From Actinomycetota bacterium (GTDB lineage: Bacteria; Actinomycetota; Thermoleophilia; Gaiellales; Gaiellaceae): 64,000 nt of DNA. Below the pieces are notes generated by a model. That model made no database searches. It was not told the DNA's origin and saw only the letters and a program-made list of their open reading frames with translations. The position numbers and the translations under genes are program-made. Location: NCBI GenBank assembly GCA_005883995.1, contig VAXB01000033.1:1-64000 (forward strand), given 5' to 3'. Below are positions 1-7,971 of this stretch, in pieces (the first letter of the stretch is position 1; each line of letters opens with the position of its first letter).

Positions 1-1428
1 AGCCTTGCCCGCGCCGACGTTCTTGTCGGCGAAGCTCGCCGCGCCGTAGGTCACAGTCAGGCTGTCGCTGCTCACGCGGTCGTCACTTAGCGTCACGGTC
101 GCCGCGGTCGTGGCGCCGTAGATCTTAGGCGCGCCCGTAGCCGTCACGTGCAGCACGCGCGCCGTGATGTCAGCCGTCGTGGTCGCGGTGGTGTTTCCGA
201 GGCTGTAGTTCGACGCGTCGGTGCCGCCGATCGCGATTCCGGTGACGGTGACGCTCTTTCCGGCGCCAACGCTCTTGTCGGCGAAGGCTGCCGACGTATA
301 GGAGTCGGTGAGGGCGTCGCCGGAGATCCGGTTGTCCGACAGCGTCGCGCTTGCGGTCGTCGTGCCGTCGTAGCCCTTGTTCACGCCGCTCGCAGTCACG
401 GTCAGTGCTCGAGGAGTGATGTTCGCCGTCGTCGAGGCAGTCGTGTTCTGGAGCGCATAGTTGCCTGCATCGGCGCCGCTGATCGAGATCCCGCCGACGG
501 CGACGCTCTTGCCGGTGCCGACGTTCTTGTCGGCGAAGCTCGCCGAGCCGTAGTTGTCGGTGACGGAGTCGCCCGCGAGTTGGTTGTCGCTCAAGGTGAC
601 CGTCGCCGCAGTCGTGCGGTCGTACGCCTTGTTCACGCCGGTCGCGGTCACGGTGAGGTTTCGCGCGGTGATGCTGGCGGTCGTCGACGCGGTGGTGTTG
701 AACGTGTAGTTGCCGGCGTCGGCACCGCTGATCGAGATCCCGGAGACGCTGACGGGCTTCCCGGTGCCGACGTTCTTGTCGTTGAACGTCGCCGCCGCGC
801 TCGAGTCGGTGAAGACGTCGCCGGTCATGCGGTTATCCGACAGGGTCACCGTTGCAGAAGCGGTTCCGTCGTACTGCTTGTTCACGCCAGCCGCGCTCAC
901 TGTAAGGGCGCGCTTCGTGATGTCGGCCGTCGTGTTCGCGACTGACGAGAGGGAGTAGTCCCCGGCGTCCGTGCCGGAAAGGGTGAAGCCGCTTCCGGTG
1001 ACGGTCTTGCCGGTCCCGACGTTCTTGTCCCCGAACGTCGCGGTGCCGCCCGTCAGGGTGACGTTGTCGGCGCCGAGGAGGCCGCTGACCGAACGCGACC
1101 CGATCGTCGCGACTGCTGAGCCGTCATAGGCCTTGTTGCTCGCGGTGAAGCTGCCGGTGATCCCGAGCGGCGTGATGTTCGCGGTCGTCGTCGCGACCGA
1201 ACCGAGCGTGTAGTTCACGGCCTTCGTCCCGGCCAGCGTGAAGCCGGACCCCGTGACGATCTTGCCGTTGCCGACGTTCTTGTCGGAGAACGTCGCGGTG
1301 CCGCCCGAGAGGGTGACGTCGTCCGCACCGACGACTCCGCTCAGCGAGCGGCCGGTGATCGTCGCGGCCGTGGTTCGGTCGTAGGTCTTGTTGCTCGCCG
1401 TGAAGGTCCCGATCAGCGACTTCTGGTT
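1..1428 (-). repeat. Tandem YDG-domain coding repeats, 249-255 bp each
   Basis: The Ile-Thr that ends one domain and opens the next recurs on the minus strand at about 1171, 916, 667, 415 and 163, which is a spacing of 249-255 bp. Five complete units and one cut by the window edge are present. The units have diverged in DNA but keep the same protein signatures, with YDGxx about 20 residues into each unit and DAGNY-like residues near the end. Such arrays expand and contract by recombination and are hard to assemble from short reads, so the true repeat number is uncertain. Confidence 0.8.
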
Positions 1429-2559
1429 GACGTCCTGCGTGATGGACGAACTCGTGCTTCCGTTGAAGCCCGTGGTGCCGCTGTAGACCGCGGTGATGCC
1501 GTGCGATCCGGTTGCGAGGCTCGACGTGGCGCACGTCGCCGCGTTCCCCGAGACTGAGACGTTCGTGCAGATCGCGTTCGCGCCGTCGCTGAACGTCACC
1601 GTGCCGGCGCCCGGGCTCGGGCTGATCGTCGCCGTGAAGGTGTAGAGCGTGCCGCCACCGCTGCCGGGCAGGCAGGTTTGTGCGGCGGTCGCGGGCGTGT
1701 TGTTGTCGGCCGTAGACCAGTAGTTGAAGGCGAAGCCCGATGCGGATGCATTCGTCGGCTTACCCGACTGCTTGTTCCCTACGCTCGGCTCGGCGTTACC
1801 GGAGGCGACCGTTCCAGTCCCATTCGTGTAGTTCGTCGTGCCGGCTGTCGGCGTAGTCGAACAGGTCGGATCGTCGGTCGGGCCGCCGCCGTAGGTGCTC
1901 CATGCGACTGACCAGGCGACGTTCGTCGGCGCCGCGTTGTCGACGGTCGCCATTCGGAACGCGATGTTCCCGTCGGTGAAGCTCGCCGTTACCGCTCCAG
2001 AGCTCGCGCCGGTCGCGGTGACGCTGTACGTCGCCACGAATGTCGCGGGGAGCTGGAACTGCATCGTGAACGCACCTGATGCATCCGCCGTCACGTCGCT
2101 GTTGTACGACCACGTCTGGCCCTTGTCGTCGTTCACGAAGATGTGGACGGACTCACTGGCGCCCCAACCCTGGCCGCTGAGGGTCACCGTCGAACCGGGG
2201 TTGTAGTCCGACTTGTCGGTCGAAATCGTCGGCGTAAACGTGGTCGACGACCCGGAGGTCGTCGTCGAGGTGGTGTCCGTCGTCGTGGATGCCGACGTCG
2301 TGTCGGCGGGCGTCGTCGATGTCGTCCCGGTGTCGGTCGGCGTCGTGTCGGTCGGCGTCGTGTCCGTCGGCGTCGTGTCGGTCGCGCCCGACGAAGAAGA
2401 TGCGGCGGTGGTGTCCGTCGAGCCGGACGAGGACGTACCTCCGCCCACGTCACCGCCGAAGGCCACTGCCGAAAGGAGACCCATCACGAAAATGGCCGCG
2501 ATCGCGATCGCAACCCAGGACTTCTTCTGCGGTCCCCCGTTCTTCGCCAGCGGTGCCAT
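1..2559 (-). CDS. YDG-repeat surface protein, C-terminus beyond window
   Basis: The reading frame is open for all 853 codons from an ATG at 2559 to the window edge, so the C-terminus is missing. A GGGGGA ribosome binding site lies about 8 bases upstream. Residues 1-12 are basic, a hydrophobic segment at about 14-35 looks like an uncleaved signal or membrane anchor, and a Thr/Ser/Asp-rich linker follows to about residue 105. An Ig-like domain comes next (about 110-200), then a region with paired Cys, an Ig-like domain of the Big_3_5 type (about 300-380) and at least five YDG-type repeats of 83-85 residues. The repeats carry signatures such as YDGTA, LSDN, FADKNVGTGK and DAGNY. YDG/MBG repeats are typical of long secreted or wall-attached proteins, so an extracellular stalk or adhesin is likely. 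No catalytic domain is visible in the part present. Confidence 0.85.
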   Translation of the reverse strand, partial: MAPLAKNGGPQKKSWVAIAIAAIFVMGLLSAVAFGGDVGGGTSSSGSTDTTAASSSSGATDTTPTDTTPTDTTPTDTGTTSTTPADTTSASTTTDTTSTTTSGSSTTFTPTISTDKSDYNPGSTVTLSGQGWGASESVHIFVNDDKGQTWSYNSDVTADASGAFTMQFQLPATFVATYSVTATGASSGAVTASFTDGNIAFRMATVDNAAPTNVAWSVAWSTYGGGPTDDPTCSTTPTAGTTNYTNGTGTVASGNAEPSVGNKQSGKPTNASASGFAFNYWSTADNNTPATAAQTCLPGSGGGTLYTFTATISPSPGAGTVTFSDGANAICTNVSVSGNAATCATSSLATGSHGITAVYSGTTGFNGSTSSSITQDVNQKSLIGTFTASNKTYDRTTAATITGRSLSGVVGADDVTLSGGTATFSDKNVGNGKIVTGSGFTLAGTKAVNYTLGSVATTTANITPLGITGSFTASNKAYDGSAVATIGSRSVSGLLGADNVTLTGGTATFGDKNVGTGKTVTGSGFTLSGTDAGDYSLSSVANTTADITKRALTVSAAGVNKQYDGTASATVTLSDNRMTGDVFTDSSAAATFNDKNVGTGKPVSVSGISISGADAGNYTFNTTASTTASITARNLTVTATGVNKAYDRTTAATVTLSDNQLAGDSVTDNYGSASFADKNVGTGKSVAVGGISISGADAGNYALQNTTASTTANITPRALTVTASGVNKGYDGTTTASATLSDNRISGDALTDSYTSAAFADKSVGAGKSVTVTGIAIGGTDASNYSLGNTTATTTADITARVLHVTATGAPKIYGATTAATVTLSDDRVSSDSLTVTYGAASFADKNVGAGKA
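2331..2390 (-). repeat. 15-bp tandem repeat coding Thr-Asp linker
   Basis: About three and a half copies of the unit TGTCGGTCGGCGTCG (plus-strand reading) lie end to end, with one base change in the third copy. On the minus strand they encode repeats of Thr-Asp-Thr-Thr-Pro in the low-complexity linker of the YDG-repeat protein. The linker probably spans the cell envelope. Slippage here would change linker length without a frameshift, because the unit is a multiple of three. Confidence 0.7.
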
Positions 2560-2862
2560 TCGAATCCCCCTTACGCCTCGATTCCGATTTCGCGCCGTCC
2601 CTCGGACGGTGCGCGCGGCGAAGAGCGCCAGGTATGGCCAAGCGTCGAGAGACGCCCCTCCAATGGTCCTGAGCCGCCAGCACGGGGGCGACCGTGCTTT
2701 CGGCGGCGGACCATCCCGAATTCGAGAACCCTTCTTCTTCCCGCAGTGCCTGTCGGGGATGTGCCGCATCCCGCCAGGCGCTCGCAGGATCGCGGCGCGC
2801 TTGCCGTCGGTCAATGGGCCGGACGGCCCATCTTTATGCCTTACGCGGCCTAAGACCCCGTC
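2560..2862. other. Intergenic region upstream of the YDG-repeat gene
   Basis: This stretch of about 300 bases holds no convincing gene. It is the leader and promoter region of the minus-strand YDG-repeat gene. The only structure I can point to is the palindromic element at 2812-2839, listed separately. I recognise no known riboswitch. Confidence 0.5.
2812..2839 (-). promoter_or_regulatory. Palindromic element shared with the sigma-factor leader
   Basis: Read on the minus strand, this site has AAAGA, then the palindrome TGGGCCG-TC-CGGCCCA, then TT. A near-identical element stands about 70-90 bases upstream of the primary sigma factor gene (16356-16382). Outside the two central bases and one arm position the two agree over about 22 bases. 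The perfect 7-bp arms suggest binding by a dimeric regulator. No regulator can be named from the sequence. Confidence 0.4.
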
Positions 2863-3048
2863 TTACGCCGCTTGGACGTACGCGCAGGGACGCGCATCAT
2901 TCGGCAGCGGCGACGGCGCGACCTTCGTCACGCGGAGCCTGGCACCGTCGGCTTCGAGCTCGGCGCCGACGTCTGGCGGCGAGCCGCTCTCTTCTCGCAG
3001 CTCGTAACCGCTCGGCTTCCAGATGAACACGAGGTATCCGTCGGTCAT
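2863..3048 (-). CDS. Small conserved-type hypothetical protein, 61 aa
   Basis: The ATG at 3048 lies 12 bases after the stop of the upstream sensor kinase gene, so it is probably the last gene of the regulator-kinase operon. The product is a compact single domain without membrane segments. It begins MTDGYLVFIWKPSGYEL and contains an RLRVTKVAPSPLPNDARPCAY-like region in its C-terminal half, which reads as a folded protein with normal codon bias. I do not recognise a named family. Its placement suggests a role linked to the two-component system, but that is inference. Confidence 0.6.
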   Translation of the reverse strand: MTDGYLVFIWKPSGYELREESGSPPDVGAELEADGARLRVTKVAPSPLPNDARPCAYVQAA

Positions 3049-3060
3049 CGCGGCGGAAGC

Positions 3061-4242
3061 CTAACCGGCGCTTGCGTAGGGCGGGAGCAGCACGCGCACC
3101 GTCGTCCCGCCGTCGTCGCCCGGCTCGAAGAGTAGCTCGCCGTTGAGCGTCCGCGCGCGTTCGGCAAGCTCATCGAGGCTGCGTCGCCGGCGCTCGCCCG
3201 GCGCGTCGTCGCTGATCAGCGTCTCGAAGCCCTCGGGCGTCTCGTGCACGGTGATCGTGAGGTGCTTGGGCGGCCCACGTCGCACGGCCTGGTTCACCGC
3301 CTCGCGGATGATCTGGTACAGCGCCGCCTGCGTTTTCTCCGCGAGCCGCTCGCCCATCTCCGCGTCGAGGGCCACGCTGACCCCGTGCTCGATCGCGGTC
3401 TGGTCGACCAGCGCCCGCACCGCCGGAGTGAAGCCTTGATCGCGCAGGACGACGGGCTCGAGGCTGAACGAGAGGTCCCGGAGCTGCCCGATCGTCGCGC
3501 GGTGCCGGACGAGCGCGCGGCCGATGATGTCGCGCGCTTCCGCTTCACGCCCCTCGGCGATCGAGTTCAGCCCCGCGTCGAGCAGCAGTGCGATCCCGGA
3601 CAGCGATTGCACGGCGCCGTCGTGCAGTTCGTCTGCCAGTCGTCGTCGCTCTTCCTGCTCTGCGGTGATCAGCTGGTCGGTCAGGCGCGAGCGCTCCGCT
3701 TCGCGTACCTGCGCCTCGCCGAGCAGGCGTGCGTTCTCGTGCTCACGCGCCGCGAAGTCGGCGAGGACGGTCGCGCGCACGACGTCGTCGTGGTCGAACG
3801 GACGGTCGCGGGTCAACCGGAGCGCGCCGAGCTCTTCGTCGCGCATCCGCAGCGGCACGACGATCGCGTTCTCGGCCGGCGCGCGGCGGGGGCGTTCTCC
3901 AGGAGCGAGCATTCGTGCACGCGCCTCGAACAGTCGCTCCGCCTGCACGCATGTCTCCGCGAGCACGTCGTCGGCACCGGCGATGGCGGCCATCGAATCG
4001 ACGATCGATTCGAGGAATTGCGCCTCCGACGTCAGTTCCTCCTCTGCCGCCTCGTGCCGGCGACGCTCGCTGATGATCAGGTACGCGGCGAACAGCGCTC
4101 CCGTTGCAACCGCGGCGGCGAGCCCGATCCAGCCGACGACGGGTGTCCCCGTCGCGAGCCCGACGACGGCGATCACCGCCGCGACGCCGAACGCGACGGC
4201 GAGAGCGCCCGCTCTAGTCGATGATCGCTTCGCGAAGCGCAA
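3061..4242 (-). CDS. NarL-family sensor histidine kinase
   Basis: This membrane sensor kinase is expected to phosphorylate the response regulator encoded just upstream. Two hydrophobic segments lie in the first 60 residues. A GAF-like domain spans about 85-185. A HisKA_3 dimerisation region follows with the phospho-acceptor motif ERRRLADELHDGAVQSL (His near 215), then an ATPase domain to the end. The ATPase N-box REAVNQAVRR is recognisable, but the usual DxGxG is degenerate (SDDAPGE), which may weaken ATP binding. The start is uncertain: the TTG at 4242 overlaps the regulator gene by 29 bases and leaves a short basic leader before the first membrane segment. No ATG is available. The input signal is not evident. 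Confidence 0.85.
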   Translation of the reverse strand: MRFAKRSSTRAGALAVAFGVAAVIAVVGLATGTPVVGWIGLAAAVATGALFAAYLIISERRRHEAAEEELTSEAQFLESIVDSMAAIAGADDVLAETCVQAERLFEARARMLAPGERPRRAPAENAIVVPLRMRDEELGALRLTRDRPFDHDDVVRATVLADFAAREHENARLLGEAQVREAERSRLTDQLITAEQEERRRLADELHDGAVQSLSGIALLLDAGLNSIAEGREAEARDIIGRALVRHRATIGQLRDLSFSLEPVVLRDQGFTPAVRALVDQTAIEHGVSVALDAEMGERLAEKTQAALYQIIREAVNQAVRRGPPKHLTITVHETPEGFETLISDDAPGERRRRSLDELAERARTLNGELLFEPGDDGGTTVRVLLPPYASAG

Positions 4243-4843
4243 TCGCGACCGCTTGCGTCCGCGTGTCCGCCTCGAGCTTGGCCAGGATGTGGCGCACGTG
4301 GCTCTTGACGGTCTCCTGGCTGATGAACAGCTTTGCGGCCACGTCCTGGTTCGACATGCCGTCGGCAAGCAACTGGAGGATCTCCCGCTCGCGCCCCGTG
4401 AGCATGTCGTCCTTGTCCTTGCCCGTGAGGAACGCCGGCATCAGCGCCGGGTCGACGTACCCCTCGCCGGCCGCGACCTTCTCGATCGCGCGCAGCAGCG
4501 TCTGGTGCGGCGCCTCCTTCAGGATGTAGCCCTTCGCACCCGATTCGAGGCCGCGCCCGAGGAGCGAGCGCTCGCTGTAGGCCGTGAAGATCAGGACCGC
4601 CGAGTCGGGCACCTTCTCTGTCAGTTGCTTCGTCGCCTCGAGCCCGTCCATGCCCGGCATCCGGACGTCCATGATCACGACGTCGGGCCGCCGCCTCTCG
4701 GCGAGCGAGACCGCAGACGCGCCGTCGGCGGCCTCGCCGATCACACGGATATGCGGCGCGCGCGACAGGGAAAGGCGAAGCCCTTCGCGGACGACCTCGT
4801 GGTCATCGACGATGAGGCAAGTGATTTCGCCGGGTGCGGACAC
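4214..4843 (-). CDS. NarL/FixJ-type response regulator
   Basis: A receiver domain occupies residues 5-120 with the acidic pair in LIVDDHE, the phosphorylation site in VVIMDVRMPGMDG (Asp near 55) and the conserved Lys in KGYILKEAP. A LuxR-type helix-turn-helix follows (about 140-205, LTGREREILQLLADGMSNQDVA). I chose the GTG at 4843 because it puts the receiver beta-1 strand right after the start. The stop overlaps the start of the kinase gene, so the two are translationally coupled and form a two-component pair. The target genes are not evident. Confidence 0.92.
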   Translation of the reverse strand: MSAPGEITCLIVDDHEVVREGLRLSLSRAPHIRVIGEAADGASAVSLAERRRPDVVIMDVRMPGMDGLEATKQLTEKVPDSAVLIFTAYSERSLLGRGLESGAKGYILKEAPHQTLLRAIEKVAAGEGYVDPALMPAFLTGKDKDDMLTGREREILQLLADGMSNQDVAAKLFISQETVKSHVRHILAKLEADTRTQAVAIALREAIID

Positions 4844-4877
4844 GCGCCCGCGGGATTGTATTGCGCCCAGGCGACGG

Positions 4878-5828
4878 CTACCCGGCGCGCCGCCGCCCAC
4901 GGGCGCCCGCGGGCGCCCGCTTCGGCACAGGATCGACGGCGAGCGAGAGCTGCTCGGGCTCGGGGGGAGGCGCCAGCCTGACCTTTCGCCGATCCGCGAT
5001 CCCGTACTCCCGCGCGAGCCCGGAGACGGCTTGCTTGACCGGCTTCATCACGTCCGCGCCGAGGTACGCGCGCCCCGCGTAGAGCTCCTGGTACTGGGGC
5101 AGCTGCTCCGGCCAGTCCTCGGCCAGATGCTCGAGGAAATGCTCGCGCGTTCCGGGCCGCAGGAAGAGCAGGTTCGCCCAGATGCCGGTCGCGCCCGCCT
5201 CGCGCGCGGCGCGGACGACCTCTCGCAGCTGTTCGGGCTTGTCCGAGATACCGGGGAGGATCGGCGCCATCCCGACGCGCGCGTTGATGCCGGCCTCGAC
5301 GAGCCGTGCGAGCGCCCGCAAGCGCTGGCGGGGGTGGGCAGTCGACGGCTCGGTCTTGCGCCACACCTCCTCGTCGACCGTCGGCACCGAGAACGTGACG
5401 CTCACGTCGGCGCGGCGTGCCGCATCGGTGAGGACGTCGATGTCACGCACGATCATCGGGCCGCGCGTGATGATCGACAGCGGGTTTGCGGCGTCGCGTA
5501 GCGTCTCGAGGCATGCGCGTGTGAGGTGGTAGCGCCCCTCGGCCGGCTGATACGGATCGGTCGCCGCGCCGATCACGACGAGCTCGTGCCGCCAGGAGGG
5601 TCGGGCGAGCTCCTTCCGCAGCACGTCCGCGATGTTCGCCTTCACCCGGATCGACGTGCCGTAGCGGTCGTCCGCCGGCCGGTCGGACCGGTGCTCGAAG
5701 TGGCGGACGTAGCAGAACGTGCAGCGGTGGACGCAGCCCATATACGGGTTCAGCGACCATTTGAACCCCATTCCCTTCACAGGGTTGAGGGCGCTCTTGC
5801 ACGGCTCTTCGCGATACTCGATACCCAT
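4878..5828 (-). CDS. Rv2578c-like radical SAM protein
   Basis: The iron-sulfur motif CxxxCxxC is present as CVHRCTFC near residue 32. It is preceded by NPYMG and followed by the spore-photoproduct-lyase-like core (VIGAATDPYQPAE, ITRGPMIVRD, VTFSVPTVDEEVWRKTEP). The length of 316 residues fits the Rv2578c family. These enzymes cleave S-adenosylmethionine to make a radical; the substrate of this family is not established. The ATG at 5828 (MGIEYREEPCKSALNP) is preferred over longer upstream starts because family members begin near this point and the longer version would run into the divergent hydrolase gene. Confidence 0.85.
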   Translation of the reverse strand: MGIEYREEPCKSALNPVKGMGFKWSLNPYMGCVHRCTFCYVRHFEHRSDRPADDRYGTSIRVKANIADVLRKELARPSWRHELVVIGAATDPYQPAEGRYHLTRACLETLRDAANPLSIITRGPMIVRDIDVLTDAARRADVSVTFSVPTVDEEVWRKTEPSTAHPRQRLRALARLVEAGINARVGMAPILPGISDKPEQLREVVRAAREAGATGIWANLLFLRPGTREHFLEHLAEDWPEQLPQYQELYAGRAYLGADVMKPVKQAVSGLAREYGIADRRKVRLAPPPEPEQLSLAVDPVPKRAPAGARGRRRAG

Positions 5829-5840
5829 GCCGACGCAGGG

Positions 5841-6660
5841 ATGATAGAACAAACGTTCGTATCGGTCGGCGATGGCATCCGGCGGGTGACCCTCCCGCTG
5901 CCGACCGGCCCGAGACACGTCCATTGCTACCTCGCGGACGGGACGCTCTTCGACACCTCTCGCCGCCGAGCTCACGGGCGCGCCGGTCTTCCAGGGTGGC
6001 CTCGACTACGCGCAGTGCGAGCGCGTCTGGGGGTCCAGCGACTGGCCGGAGCGGATCGCATCCTGGTTCCGCCTCCACGGTGTCCCGGTCGAGATCGCGG
6101 ACGAGCTGGTCGCCGAAGGGCACGCGTTTGCGCCGTTCATCCGCTTCGCCGAAGGCCCGAACCTGGTCGACGAGGGGAGCGTAGTCGCGGGATGGCAGGT
6201 CCTCGAGCTGCCGGGCCACGCGGACGGCCATCTCGGCTTTCTCCGCGACGGCGTCCTGATCGGCGGCGACCACCTGCTCGGCCGCATCTCGCCGGCGATC
6301 GGCCTCTATCCGGAGAGCCGGCCCGATCCGCTCGGCGATTACCTGGCCTCGCTCGAACGGACGATCGAGCTCGCCCCTGACGTCGTCTACCCGGGCCACG
6401 GCGAGCCGATTGCCGATCCATCCGCCCGCGCGCGCGAGCTGATCGAGCACCACCGCGCGCGGCTCGACGAGACGGAGGGGTCGCTCAGGGCCGAGCCACA
6501 GTCGGGTTACGAGATCTCGCTGCAGCTCTTCGGCGACCCCCTGCCGCCGACACAACGCCGCTTCGCGGTCGCGGAGACGCTGTCGCATCTCGAGCGGCTC
6601 GTCCGCGAGGGGCGCGCCCGCCGCGCGGGAGCCGACGGGGCCGTTACCTATACTGCGTGA
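5841..6660 (+). pseudogene. Metallo-beta-lactamase-fold hydrolase, frameshifted and missing its HxHxDH segment
   Basis: From the ATG at 5841 the product starts MIEQTFVSVGDGIRRVTLPLPTG and reaches LADGTLFDT at about 5955. The homologous sequence then continues in another frame (AAELTGAPVFQGGLDYAQCERVW) to the TGA at 6658. The later metal motif region ELPGHADGHLGF and the C-terminal PGHGEPI are present. The HxHxDH motif that should lie between the first strand pair and AAELTGAP is absent. The simplest reading is loss of roughly 30-35 codons plus a frameshift at about 5955-5960. Without HxHxDH the metal site cannot form, so this is either a pseudogene or a closed assembly gap. The start codon lies 12 bases from the divergent radical SAM gene. 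Confidence 0.7.
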
Positions 6661-6710
6661 CAGTTGGACGAAGACATCCCTCCTAGTACGGGGGCCCCGG
6701 GGGTCGGGGC

Positions 6711-7971
6711 GTGACGCTTCTCTTCGAGCTCCTCGCCGTCGGCGTTCTGATCCTGCTGAACGGCTTTTTCGTCGCGGCCGAATACGGCCTCGTCACCGCG
6801 CGCCGCACGCGGATCATCGAGCTGCACCATCACGGCAATCGCCGCGCGCGCGACGTCCTGCGGATCACCGCGAACCCGCCGCGCTTCATCTCCGCGATGC
6901 AGCTCGGCGTGACCCTCACCTCTCTGGCGATCGGCGCCGTCGGCGAGCACGCGTTGGCGAAGGCGTTCGACCCGTGGATGGCGGCGGCGCTCGCGATCGC
7001 CCTCGCGTACCTCATCCTCACGTACTTCCACGTCGTGATCGGCGAGCTCGTGCCGAAGGGGGTCGCTCTTGGCCACTCGGAGGGCACAGCGCTCTGGGTC
7101 TCCGTTCCGGTGCGCTGGTTCTTCCTCCTCGCTCGGCCGCTGATCTGGGTCCTGCAGCGCTCGACCGAGGTCGTCCTCCGCTGGCTCGGTCTCCAGCCTC
7201 CTGGTGCCGAGGACGAGGTGCATCAAGGTCTTCGACTTCGCCGACAAGGAGGCCGCCGACGTGATGGTCCCGCGGCCGCAGGTCGTCGCGCTGTCAATCG
7301 ATCTGCCACCCGAGGAATGTCTCGAGGCGATGATGGACGCGCCGTTCACGCGCTACCCCGTGTATCGCGAGAGCCTCGATCACGTCGTCGGCGTCCTGCA
7401 CGTGCGCGATCTCTTCCGGTCACTACGCGACCGCGGCATTGCGGACGTCAACGTCGCGGAGATCCTGCGGCCCGCACACATCGTCCCCGAGACGAAGGAT
7501 CTTGCAGCGCTGTTGACGGAGTTCCGCCGGACGAACCAGCACATGGCCATCGTCGTCGACGAGTACGGCGAGATGGAGGGGATCGTCACGCTGGAGGACC
7601 TCCTCGAAGAGATCGTCGGCGAGATCGAGGACGAGTTCGACTTGCCGGACGAGTCGATCGAGCAGGTCGACGACGACACGATCCGCGTTCACGGCACCTT
7701 TCCGATCGACGACTTCAACGAGCGCTACCGTGCCGACCTACCGGCCGAGGATTACCACACGCTCGCCGGGTTCGTCTTCGGGTTGCTCGGCCGCCAGCCA
7801 GAGGTCGGCGACGATGTGTCCCATGACGGCATGCGCTTCGACGTCGTCGAGGTCGACGGGTCGCGCATCGAGAAGCTCGCGGTCACGTTCGAGCGGCAGC
7901 GCGACCAGCGCGGCCGCGACGAGGTCGAGCGCGACGACCTCGACGCCGAGCTCTTCGACGCCGACAACTAG
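6711..7971 (+). pseudogene. HlyC/CorC-family (CNNM-CBS) transporter, internally deleted
   Basis: The first part, from the GTG at 6711 to about 7222, is a complete CNNM membrane domain with about four hydrophobic segments (starting MTLLFELLAVGVLILLNGFF) and ends at PPGAEDEVH. The paired CBS domains and the CorC-HlyC C-terminal domain (MVPRPQVVALS, VVDEYGEMEGIVTLEDLLEE, AGFVFGLLGRQPEVGD) resume in a different frame at about 7223 and run to the TAG at 7971. Family members carry about 25 residues between these parts, of the SEEELRxLV...LxxxE type, and these are missing. So there is an internal loss plus a frameshift at about 7222. If the loss is real, no full-length Mg/Co-type transporter can be made. 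The last bases overlap the convergent BTAD regulator. Confidence 0.72.

Noticed and set aside
1-1428. Regular repeat spacing resembling a CRISPR array
   Set aside because: Units are 249-255 bp, translate in frame to YDG domains and lack short identical repeats with unique spacers; no cas genes are present.
2545-2575. tRNA-like TTCGAATCC sequence
   Set aside because: No acceptor, D or anticodon stems surround it and it overlaps the start of the YDG-repeat gene.
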